From positions 1-14,115 of the forward strand of contig JAGLUH010000347.1 in NCBI GenBank assembly GCA_023134875.1: a stretch of 14,115 bases of DNA, written 5' to 3'. A model generated the notes under the pieces. The model was not told the DNA's origin and did not search any database. It was given only the letters and a program-made list of their open reading frames with translations. Of this stretch, positions 7,245-13,846 are shown piece after piece. The translations under genes were made by a program, and so were the position numbers. The DNA comes from Candidatus Zixiibacteriota bacterium (lineage in GTDB: Bacteria > Zixibacteria > MSB-5A5 > CAIYYT01). The first letter of the stretch is position 1, and every line of letters begins with the position of its first letter.

Positions 7245-7847
7245 TTACGCCTTCACGGTATCCAGTTTGATCGAACGACCGCGCTCAAAGGCGGTCAAAT
7301 TGATCTCGACGAACCGCTCTTTGATCTTCGATTTCATTGCCTCAGTCCAGTCCGCCACAGAGAAGGGAAGGTAGTTGGAAGCCACCCCCAGCAGGATCGT
7401 ATTGACCACCCGCGGATTACCCAACTCGCGGGCAATATCGTCGGCATCCACCGATATGACTTTCGCCGCCTTTGCCTTGGCAGCGGCGATCGGATCCTCG
7501 GGATAGTGAAGCTCCTTCGACGAGGTTACAATCGCCGGTATCAGGGTCGTGCGGGAGATAATAGCGATGCCATCTTTTTTCATCCAGTTGATTGCCCGCA
7601 GACCTTCCGCTTGCTCGAAGGCCATGATAATATCGGCCTGTCCCTGCGCAATCGTCGGTGAATAAACCTTGTCGGCGATCTTGACATGGGAGGTCACCAC
7701 GCCGCCGCGCTGCGACATACCATGTACCTCCGATTTCTTGACATCAAAACCGGCACGTAAAGCCACCGCAGAAATGATCTCGGACGCCAGCAACACTCCC
7801 TGGCCACCGACACCAACTATCAGAATATCGAACTTGTTCTCAGACAT
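7245..7847 (-). CDS. iorB: Indolepyruvate ferredoxin oxidoreductase, beta subunit
   Basis: The 200-residue small subunit of the 2-oxoacid:ferredoxin oxidoreductase (EC 1.2.7.8 type) corresponds to the gamma-domain of pyruvate:ferredoxin oxidoreductase. GVGGQG lies near residues 12-17 and SEVHGMSQRGG follows, both typical of IorB. The start is ATG 7847: GGAGG (7860-7856 on the minus strand) sits 8 nt upstream. A longer reading from GTG 7856 would start inside that ribosome site. The GGAGG begins in the last base of the iorA stop codon, 12 bases separate the genes, and buk begins 7 bases downstream, so the three genes are surely co-transcribed. IorB has no iron-sulfur cluster motif of its own; the heterodimer relies on IorA for TPP and clusters. 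Confidence 0.93.
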   Translation of the reverse strand: MSENKFDILIVGVGGQGVLLASEIISAVALRAGFDVKKSEVHGMSQRGGVVTSHVKIADKVYSPTIAQGQADIIMAFEQAEGLRAINWMKKDGIAIISRTTLIPAIVTSSKELHYPEDPIAAAKAKAAKVISVDADDIARELGNPRVVNTILLGVASNYLPFSVADWTEAMKSKIKERFVEINLTAFERGRSIKLDTVKA

Positions 7848-7859
7848 TGTTGTCACCTC

Positions 7860-9638
7860 CTATGCCTTGACAAACTGGCTTTTAAGAATGATGCACTCCT
7901 CGGGGCAAATCTGGGCGCAGAGGGTGCAACCGGTACAGAGGGTGGGATCGATTACCGCCTTGGGGTGACCGTACTTATTGGTCTCCGTGGCGGCGGCGAT
8001 TGCCGGACAGGAAATCCGGAAACAGGCGGAGCAGCCGTTACACAATTCCAGGTCGACGACATAGGGCTCGTCCATGATCCGCTTCGGCATCAACACACAG
8101 GGACGGCTGGTGAGAATCACCGAAGGCCCCTCCCTGGCGATTTCCTCCTCGATCACCGCCAGTGTTTCCTTGTAGTTGTAGGCATCGACCTCGCGGACGT
8201 TTTTAACCCCCATCGCCTTGACCAGCGTGGGAATATCGACATGGGAGACTTTCTCACCCATCAGGGTACGACCGGTGCCGGGATGTTCCTGACCGCCGGT
8301 CATCGCCGTGGCGCGGTTGTCGAGAATCATCACGGTGACATTACTCTGATTGTAGACGGCATCGAGAAGGCCGGTTATCCCCGAATGGAAGAAGGTGGAA
8401 TCGCCAATCACCGCCACCACACCCTTCTCCGCACCCTGTACCTTCTCCATACCGATCGCGCTGCCGATCGAAGCCCCCATGCAGATACAGGTATCAAGCG
8501 CATTGAGCGGTTTCAGCGTGCCCAGTGTGTAGCAGCCGATATCACCCGTGACTGCGACCTTCAGCTTGCGTAGCGCCATAAAAACACCCCGATGCGGGCA
8601 GCCGGGACAGAGTACCGGCGGGCGGGGAAACAGGCTCTCGGCATCAATTTCCGGATGACTGATTTCGGCGACAACACCCGCTTCTTTCATCCCCAGGGCA
8701 ACACGATAGGGTGAAAGCTCACCCAGTTTGCCGAAGAACTTCTTGCCTTCGACCTTAAGCCCAACCGCTTTGAGTTGTTCCTCGTAATAAGGTTCCAGCT
8801 CCTCAACCACCAGAACCGTTTCGTGAGCATTGACGAAATCAGTGATTTTCTGAAGCGGCAGCGGATTGCCGAACCCGATCTTGAAATAATCGAAATCGGG
8901 AGCGACTTCCCTGGCATACTGATACGCCACACCGCCGGTAATGATACCCACCTTGGAGCCATTCAATTCGGCATAGTTAAGCGGTGTATTCTCGCTGTGG
9001 TCACGCAGCTTTTCCAGTCGCTCCACGACGATCTTGTGCCTGACCTTGGCGTTGGCGGGCACCATCACATACTTGGCCGGATCCTTCTTAAACTTCTTCT
9101 CCTCTGGTGTAATCGGATCGTTGAGTTCCACGATTCCCTTGGTATGCGAGATGCGGGTGGTCAGCCGCAGCATCACCGGCGTATCGAATTCCTCCGAGAT
9201 ATCATATGCTAGTTTTACCATCTCCTTCGCTTCCTGGCTGTCGGCCGGTTCGAGAAAAGGAATCTGGGCAAAGCGGGCTAAGTAGCGATTATCCTGCTCA
9301 TTCTGCGACGAGTGCATTTCCGGATCATCGGCGGAAACCAGCACGAAACCGCCGTTGACACCGGTATAGGCGAACGTCATCAGCGGGTCGGCGGCGACGT
9401 TGACACCGACATGTTTCATCGCCACCAGCGTCCGTGCCCCGCCGAGCGAGGCGCCGATACCAACCTCAAAGGCTACCTTTTCATTGGGTGACCACTGCGA
9501 GTAGACCGAGCGATAGCGCGCCGCCAGGGTTTCGAGGATTTCCGTCGACGGCGTACCGGGATAGGCCGCCGCCAGCTTGACGCCGGCCTCGTAGACACCG
9601 CGAGCTACGGCTTCGTTGCCACTCAGGAGCTCTTTCAT
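7860..9638 (-). CDS. iorA: Indolepyruvate ferredoxin oxidoreductase, alpha subunit
   Basis: The 592-residue large subunit decarboxylates aryl pyruvates (indolepyruvate, phenylpyruvate and relatives) to acyl-CoA while reducing ferredoxin. The N-terminal pyrimidine-binding domain contains YPGTPSTEI. The TPP-binding domain shows CPGCPHRG, GDIGCYTLG, then GDSTFFHSG with a downstream N-x-A-T-A-M-T-G-G-Q-E-H-P. Two 4Fe-4S motifs end the protein: C533-x2-C536-x2-C539-x4-C544-P and C568-x2-C571-x2-C574-x3-C578-P. The extra residue in the first motif is kept here as read. The start is ATG 9638, with AAGTGAG ending 6 nt upstream; a TTG at 9644 would leave no room for that site. It heads the iorA-iorB-buk operon, with promoter and operator candidates just upstream. 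IOR usually serves amino-acid fermentation, and some family members run in the synthetic direction. Identity is firm. Confidence 0.95.
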   Translation of the reverse strand: MKELLSGNEAVARGVYEAGVKLAAAYPGTPSTEILETLAARYRSVYSQWSPNEKVAFEVGIGASLGGARTLVAMKHVGVNVAADPLMTFAYTGVNGGFVLVSADDPEMHSSQNEQDNRYLARFAQIPFLEPADSQEAKEMVKLAYDISEEFDTPVMLRLTTRISHTKGIVELNDPITPEEKKFKKDPAKYVMVPANAKVRHKIVVERLEKLRDHSENTPLNYAELNGSKVGIITGGVAYQYAREVAPDFDYFKIGFGNPLPLQKITDFVNAHETVLVVEELEPYYEEQLKAVGLKVEGKKFFGKLGELSPYRVALGMKEAGVVAEISHPEIDAESLFPRPPVLCPGCPHRGVFMALRKLKVAVTGDIGCYTLGTLKPLNALDTCICMGASIGSAIGMEKVQGAEKGVVAVIGDSTFFHSGITGLLDAVYNQSNVTVMILDNRATAMTGGQEHPGTGRTLMGEKVSHVDIPTLVKAMGVKNVREVDAYNYKETLAVIEEEIAREGPSVILTSRPCVLMPKRIMDEPYVVDLELCNGCSACFRISCPAIAAATETNKYGHPKAVIDPTLCTGCTLCAQICPEECIILKSQFVKA

Positions 9639-9669
9639 TGCCAACTCACTTTCTATGAATACTACTTAT

Positions 9670-9698
9670 TACATACCTCAATCCTGAGATTCTGTGAA
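9670..9698 (-). promoter_or_regulatory. Candidate promoter of the iorA-iorB-buk operon
   Basis: On the minus strand, TTCACA (9698-9693, 5/6 to the -35) is 17 nt from TATGTA (9675-9670). The overlapping TGTAAT is a better -10 hexamer but at 19-nt spacing. Transcription would start near 9663, about 25 nt before ATG 9638. The -10 choice is ambiguous, so confidence is moderate. Confidence 0.5.
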
Positions 9699-9702
9699 TC
9701 TC
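9686..9702. promoter_or_regulatory. Perfect 7-3-7 palindrome, candidate operator over the iorA -35
   Basis: GAGATTC, TGT, GAATCTC is a perfect inverted repeat 17 bp long. It covers the TTCACA -35 hexamer of the candidate iorA promoter, as a repressor site would. No regulator gene is adjacent, so the binding protein is unknown. Confidence 0.5.
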
Positions 9703-9707
9703 TTCAC

Positions 9708-9735
9708 GAAGTTAGCAAATTCACACGTTAACTTC
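9708..9735. repeat. Second inverted repeat upstream of iorA
   Basis: GAAGTTA (9708-9714) and TAACTTC (9729-9735) are exact inverted copies separated by 14 nt, just upstream of the candidate -35 on the minus strand. The position suits an activator or second repressor site. Seven base pairs can occur by chance in AT-rich DNA. Confidence 0.35.
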
Positions 9736-10160
9736 AACCCCTTTGCCGGGATTTACGAGGCCTGGTGGCGATGAAGTAAGGGATATAACCGGCAGCGCAT
9801 TTATATTGCGCTTACTGGCCTGTATTAAGACCTACGACTATTCGATTACGAAGCTGGCTGGTTTCTTTTGAGGTGTTACGGGGCATAGTTTCTCGATGGA
9901 TCAAGTTGTTCCGCGCCGAAGGAGTAGCAGGTATGTTCGACCGCCAACGCTTTCCCCCACCTCCTTACCGGAGACCTATTCGCAATCGCTAACGCGGATG
10001 ACAGGTAAAATGTTCCTCTAAGTTTGAAACGCAGAGCAGATTGTATCGTATACCTATTAGCTGGCTGCTGATTTGCTGGCTCAAGGAGTGTACTCGGCGT
10101 CGGTGGTAGTTGCCAGTGCCGATTGTAGGGAGAAAAAACTGCTGTTACGGCATTATTTAC
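9736..10160. other. Non-coding spacer between the divergent iorA and htrA genes
   Basis: This stretch of about 425 bp has no gene I can support apart from a doubtful 19-codon ORF at 9933-9992. It has a 6-bp GC-rich inverted repeat (AGCGCA at 9794-9799 with TGCGCT at 9807-9812). A lone -10-like TATAAC at 9784-9789 has no -35 partner, and GCTGGCTG words recur. No tRNA or recognised riboswitch was seen. Confidence 0.5.
9933..9992 (+). CDS. Possible 19-residue Pro/Arg-rich small ORF
   Basis: ATG 9933 is preceded by AAGGAG (9919-9924) with an 8-nt gap, one of the better ribosome sites in the window. The product would be 19 residues, MFDRQRF then PPPP, Y, RR, P and IRNR, ending at TAA 9990-9992. 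The PPPP run would be expected to stall ribosomes lacking EF-P. No promoter with two good hexamers was found upstream, and the ORF is too short for codon statistics. It could be a leader peptide, a small basic protein or chance. Confidence 0.2.
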   Translation: MFDRQRFPPPPYRRPIRNR

Positions 10161-10189
10161 TTGACATCGATTTGGAATTTGTGTATAAT
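10161..10189 (+). promoter_or_regulatory. Full-consensus sigma-70 promoter of htrA
   Basis: TTGACA (10161-10166), a 17-nt spacer, then TATAAT (10184-10189): both hexamers are perfect. Transcription should start near 10196, about 20 nt before the TTG start at 10216. It looks like a strong constitutive promoter and not a stress-sigma site. Confidence 0.88.
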
Positions 10190-10215
10190 TATTGTTTGCC
10201 GGTTTGGAGGTCAGG

Positions 10216-11727
10216 TTGAAGGGAGATCGTTTTCTTTCTTCGGCTAAATGCTGGGTTAGTCCTTTACTATTTACATTGCTGGGCGTTGCCGTTGGTCTTG
10301 TCATTTCCGGTAACGTCAGCTTTGATAATTATAGCTATGCCCAGACGCAATTGGCGCGTAGCCAGGCTAAGCCATCGTCTGTTTATCCCATCACCGCCGA
10401 AGGTAAATCGCCCTTCGTTGCTGTGGTTGACGCTGTCCGCGACGCTGTTGTCAATATCAAGTCGGAGCGACAAGAGGAGTTGGACCCCTATCACCGGCGT
10501 TGGCTGCGGTTCTGGGGTTTTCGCTGGGACAATCGCCGGGAAGTATCGATGGGCAGCGGCTTTTTCTTCCGCGAGGATGGTTACATACTTACCAACAGCC
10601 ATGTAGTCACGGGTGGTGAAAATATCACGGTCACGCTGGCCGACGGCTCCGAGGTAAGTGCTCAACTGGTGGGTGAGGATCGAGCGACTGATCTTGCCGT
10701 CCTGAAAATCCAGGGCGACGGCTACCCGCATATCGAACTGGGTGATTCTGATAAGATCAAAGTCGGCGAGTGGGTGGTTGCTATTGGCAATCCCTTCCCG
10801 GCGCAGGGACTGGATCGAACCGTTACGGTAGGGGTGGTTTCCGCCAAGGGGAGACGCGGTCTTGATTTCGGTCGGGATTCCCCCGAATACCAGGATTATA
10901 TTCAGACCGATGCTGCCATCAACCCGGGCAACTCGGGTGGGCCGCTGGTCGATCTTGACGGCTACGTGGTCGGCATCAATGCCGCGATCGCTTCGACCGC
11001 CGGACAGTCGGCCGGCATTGGTTTTGCCGTTCCCGCTAATCTGGCGAAAACCATTGTCAATTCGCTTCTCACCGGCGGCAAAGTTACGCGTGGCTGGCTG
11101 GGCGTGATACTAGGCGACGTCGACGCCGATATGGCGGAAGCCAACGGGCTTGCCAAGCCGTACGGTGTGCTAATCCGGCAGGTTCTGCCCAATTCGCCCG
11201 CTGAAGATGGCACTCTCGAAGAAGGAGACATCATTATCGAGTATAATGGCGTCGAAGTCGAGGATTCGGATCATTTCCGCTACCTGGTTGCCGGTACCGG
11301 CGAAGGCAGTACCGTCGACGTAGTGGCGCAGCGACGGGGGAGGCCGGTAGCATTGGCGGTTACCGTCGGCGACCGCGATCAGGGCCTGGTTAGCATCGAC
11401 GGTCATCAGGGCGGCCAGGAGGACCAGCCTGGCGCCGACGAATTGTGGTTGGGCCTGGCGATAGACGTCTGTACTCCCGCCCTGGCCGACAAGCATGGCG
11501 TAGAGTATCGACAAGGGCTGATTGTTACCTACGTGAAAAGCGGCAGCCCAGCGGATATCAAGGGAGTTCTTCCCGGTATGGTGTTGATTCAGATCAATCA
11601 TTGCGATGTCAGCACGGTGGCGGACTTTTATCAGATCAAAGAAGAATTGAAGGATCGCACCAAGGCGATTCTTTTCCTCGGCTATGATTTGCGGGGAAGT
11701 ATCAGACACTTTGCCATTAAACCATAG
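10216..11727 (+). CDS. htrA: HtrA/Deg-family serine protease with two PDZ domains
   Basis: The 503-residue protein degrades or refolds damaged proteins outside the cytoplasmic membrane. Residues 13-31 are one hydrophobic segment (signal anchor or signal peptide). The trypsin-like domain has the full triad: H129 in TNSHVV, D159 in ATDLAVL, S240 in GNSGGP. PDZ1 spans about 288-385 and PDZ2 about 409-503. The start is TTG 10216, with GGAGG (10206-10210) 5 nt upstream. Another TTG at 10192 lies before the predicted transcription start and was rejected. DegP, DegQ and DegS types cannot be separated with confidence; two PDZ domains exclude a DegS-like plan. The sigma gene follows after 91 bp with no clear terminator, so read-through is possible. 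Confidence 0.93.
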   Translation: MKGDRFLSSAKCWVSPLLFTLLGVAVGLVISGNVSFDNYSYAQTQLARSQAKPSSVYPITAEGKSPFVAVVDAVRDAVVNIKSERQEELDPYHRRWLRFWGFRWDNRREVSMGSGFFFREDGYILTNSHVVTGGENITVTLADGSEVSAQLVGEDRATDLAVLKIQGDGYPHIELGDSDKIKVGEWVVAIGNPFPAQGLDRTVTVGVVSAKGRRGLDFGRDSPEYQDYIQTDAAINPGNSGGPLVDLDGYVVGINAAIASTAGQSAGIGFAVPANLAKTIVNSLLTGGKVTRGWLGVILGDVDADMAEANGLAKPYGVLIRQVLPNSPAEDGTLEEGDIIIEYNGVEVEDSDHFRYLVAGTGEGSTVDVVAQRRGRPVALAVTVGDRDQGLVSIDGHQGGQEDQPGADELWLGLAIDVCTPALADKHGVEYRQGLIVTYVKSGSPADIKGVLPGMVLIQINHCDVSTVADFYQIKEELKDRTKAILFLGYDLRGSIRHFAIKP

Positions 11728-11818
11728 CGGAAAGGAGCAAGTGTTATTGTAGGTGTTATCCCTGTTGCGCGGCGGCGGGGATTTGGGATGTTAAACTTTC
11801 AACCATGGCGGACTTAAC

Positions 11819-12673
11819 TTGGCGAAACAGTCAAAGAAGTATCGCGACGAGGACAGATCGCTTGATCTGTATTTGAAGGAAATCGGCGAGACCCCCCTTA
11901 TCAACGCAGATACCGAAGTAAGGCTGGCTAAACGTATCCATAAGGGCGACCACATGGCGTTAGAAGCGCTAACCAAGGCAAATCTGCGATTTGTGGTGAG
12001 TGTTGCCAAACAGTATCAGAATCAGGGGCTTTCTCTGGCGGACTTAATCAACGAGGGCAACATCGGCTTGATCAAGGCGGCTAAGAGATTCGACGAAACT
12101 CGCGGTTTCAAGTTCATTTCCTACGCGGTGTGGTGGATCAGGCAGGCTATCTTGCAGGCGCTGGCGGAACAGTCGCGGATCGTGCGGCTGCCGCTGAATC
12201 GCGTCGGCACCCTGCACAAGATCGGCAAGATTTCCTCCTCGCTCGAACAGGAGTACGGGCGCCAGCCTTCGCCGGAGGAAATCGCCCATGAACTGGAACT
12301 GACCGAGTCGGAGGTTTCCGACACGCTCAAGATTTCCAACTCCCACCTGTCACTCGATGCGCCTTTCAGCGTATCGGAGGACAACTCCCTAATCGACGTA
12401 CTGGAGGATGAATTCCAACCAGCCCCTGACGAGGCGCTTCTTTCGCAGTCTCTCCGGCTGGAAATTGAAAAGGCGCTCGATACGCTGACAGCGCGGGAGG
12501 CGGAGGTGATCAATCTCTATTTTGGTCTCAATCATGAGAAGGCACTAACGCTGGAAGAGATTGGCGCCCGTTTCAGCCTGACCCGCGAGCGCGTAAGACA
12601 GATTAAAGAGAAAGCGATCAGGAGACTGCGGCACGCGTCGCGGTCACGCTCACTACGTGCCTACCTGACTTAG
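11819..12673 (+). CDS. rpoD: RpoD-type RNA polymerase sigma factor (primary or group 2)
   Basis: The 284-residue sigma-70 factor has region 1.2 ([15 protein letters not shown], 14-28) and regions 2.1-2.2 ([38 protein letters not shown]). Regions 2.3-2.4 ([13 protein letters not shown] onward, 97-125), region 3 (about 126-200) and the region 4.2 helix-turn-helix ([30 protein letters not shown], split here across 243-272) follow. Region 1.1 is absent. Length and near-identical core motifs match the short primary sigma of Bacteroidota, which suggests a housekeeping role in an FCB organism, but a group 2 factor cannot be excluded. Start is TTG 11819: GGCGGA lies 6 nt upstream, a stop in frame at 11792 blocks extension, and the ATG at 11805 is out of frame. 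No good promoter was found in the 91-bp gap after htrA; a strong terminator follows. Confidence 0.9.
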   Translation: MAKQSKKYRDEDRSLDLYLKEIGETPLINADTEVRLAKRIHKGDHMALEALTKANLRFVVSVAKQYQNQGLSLADLINEGNIGLIKAAKRFDETRGFKFISYAVWWIRQAILQALAEQSRIVRLPLNRVGTLHKIGKISSSLEQEYGRQPSPEEIAHELELTESEVSDTLKISNSHLSLDAPFSVSEDNSLIDVLEDEFQPAPDEALLSQSLRLEIEKALDTLTAREAEVINLYFGLNHEKALTLEEIGARFSLTRERVRQIKEKAIRRLRHASRSRSLRAYLT

Positions 12674-12702
12674 AACTGCCAATCTGAAAACTAAAAACTA
12701 CC

Positions 12703-12735
12703 GGGAGGAGACAACTTGTCTCCTCCCTTTCTTGT
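12703..12735. terminator. Rho-independent terminator after the sigma gene, possibly bidirectional
   Basis: GGGAGGAGAC (12703-12712), loop AACTT, GTCTCCTCCC (12718-12727) is a perfect 10-bp GC-rich stem followed by TTTCTTGTGTT. On the minus strand the same stem is followed, after a few bases, by a T-rich run (12690-12701), so it may also stop transcripts from the convergent M23 gene 135 bp away. Confidence 0.88.
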
Positions 12736-12765
12736 GTTGAATGACAACCTTTTTCCAGGCCCGTG

Positions 12766-12791
12766 CGCGCCAGTCATCCTCGCCTGGCGCG
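12766..12791. repeat. GC-rich hairpin between convergent genes
   Basis: CGCGCCAG (12766-12773) and CTGGCGCG (12784-12791) form a perfect 8-bp stem with a 10-nt loop. No T-tract follows on either strand, so it is not a standard intrinsic terminator. It may stabilise 3' ends or help termination downstream of the M23 gene. Confidence 0.5.
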
Positions 12792-12861
12792 AGAAAATCG
12801 GCAGGCACGAAAGAAAATCATTAGAATCGCTGAGGGGAACCTGCAAGTTGTCCGGATCAGA

Positions 12862-13776
12862 TCAGTTGGTGAGCAGATAATCGGAAGAGTAAATATATTT
12901 CTTCGGGTTTATCGAGTGTCCGTTTTTCAGGACACCGTAGTGGAGATGGGGGCCGGTTGAACGACCGGAATTGCCCATCAGGGCGATCAGCTCGCCACGC
13001 TTTACTACCTGCCCCTGTTTCACTTTATACTTACTGACATGACCATATACGGTTTCATAGCCGTTGCCATGGTCGATTACTACGGTCTTACCCAACTGGC
13101 CCTTATTGCCAATGCATTTGACAACTCCGTTGGCAGTACTGACTATTGGCGTCCCCACATTGTTAGATATGTCGATACCGGCATGCAGCCGTTTCTGGCC
13201 GGTGAAGGGATCAGCTTTTATACCATAACCGCGAGTATGCCAGCCGGTAGTCGGCGTAATTGAGGGCGTATGATCCAGGTCTTGCTTTTTTTCCACCAAC
13301 GCCTGGTAAACATTCGCAAACTGTTCTTTCTCAATTGCCGAATGGGTCAGAAGACGATCGATTTCCGCCTCAGCCTGGTAGGCCGATAACTGCGTAGGGG
13401 TATAAAGCTCGTCGGCGGGAAGCATCTCCGGACCACCATAACCAAGTTGTCGCTGCTGGGGATCGATCTGGGGCAGATCGAAAATGGTGCGAATGGTCTC
13501 CTCCTTATGAGTGAGTACTACGATCTGGTTGCGCAAGCTGTCGATTGATTGGTTGATTACCTCAATCTTACCGGCCAGGAAGGTATTTTCCTCCGTCAAG
13601 TCGTTCAGGCGATAGCTGTCGATCTGCTCGCCGAAGAAATCGACCGAGAAGATTACACTGCAACTGACAAGGAGAAATGAGAAGAGGATTGCGGCAACAG
13701 CGGTAGCCTTGGAGAGCGAAAACTGCTTAGTTTGCCCTCCTTCGGGAACGATCAAGATGGAATAGCGCTTCTTCAT
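12862..13776 (-). CDS. Membrane-anchored M23 (LytM) family peptidase
   Basis: The 304-residue protein has a short cytoplasmic N-terminus (MKKRYSILIVPEGGQTKQ), a membrane helix at about 24-44, a coiled-coil-like region (about 50-100) and a C-terminal LytM domain. The zinc and catalytic residues are present: H198-x3-D202, H246, and H277-x-H279. It could therefore be an active peptidoglycan endopeptidase, unlike degenerate EnvC/NlpD activators. ATG 13776 was chosen over an in-frame TTG at 13833 because the latter lies inside the predicted promoter spacer. There is no clear ribosome site at the ATG. The gene is monocistronic as far as visible and convergent with the sigma gene. The likely role is wall remodelling in growth or division; the target bond is unknown. 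Confidence 0.9.
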   Translation of the reverse strand: MKKRYSILIVPEGGQTKQFSLSKATAVAAILFSFLLVSCSVIFSVDFFGEQIDSYRLNDLTEENTFLAGKIEVINQSIDSLRNQIVVLTHKEETIRTIFDLPQIDPQQRQLGYGGPEMLPADELYTPTQLSAYQAEAEIDRLLTHSAIEKEQFANVYQALVEKKQDLDHTPSITPTTGWHTRGYGIKADPFTGQKRLHAGIDISNNVGTPIVSTANGVVKCIGNKGQLGKTVVIDHGNGYETVYGHVSKYKVKQGQVVKRGELIALMGNSGRSTGPHLHYGVLKNGHSINPKKYIYSSDYLLTN

Positions 13777-13817
13777 ATTTAACGACGGTACCGTTTTCCG
13801 CCCTAAAAAATTGCCGG

Positions 13818-13846
13818 AAGATATTTTCTTCAACGGCGCAAGTCAA
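13818..13846 (-). promoter_or_regulatory. Candidate promoter of the M23 peptidase gene
   Basis: On the minus strand, TTGACT (13846-13841, 5/6) is 17 nt from TATCTT (13823-13818, 4/6). Transcription would begin near 13811, about 35 nt before ATG 13776. Confidence 0.55.

Noticed and set aside
7848-7856. GTG start for iorB at 7856
   Set aside because: The GTG is part of the GGAGGTGA ribosome site of the ATG at 7847.
9794-9812. AGCGCA/TGCGCT inverted repeat in the spacer
   Set aside because: It is only 6 bp with an AT loop and not tied to a promoter or gene end; chance is likely in 500 bp.
9876-10304. 142-codon open frame on the minus strand across the iorA-htrA spacer
   Set aside because: It overlaps the htrA promoter and coding start, lacks any recognised domain, and has a low-complexity, frame-shadow composition.
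12763-12960. 65-codon plus-strand frame opposite the M23 C-terminus
   Set aside because: It is mostly antisense to the clear M23 gene and overlaps a hairpin; no domain or ribosome site supports it.
13777-13833. TTG start for the M23 gene at 13833
   Set aside because: It lies between the predicted -35 and -10, and the family normally starts close to the KKRYSILIVPEG block.
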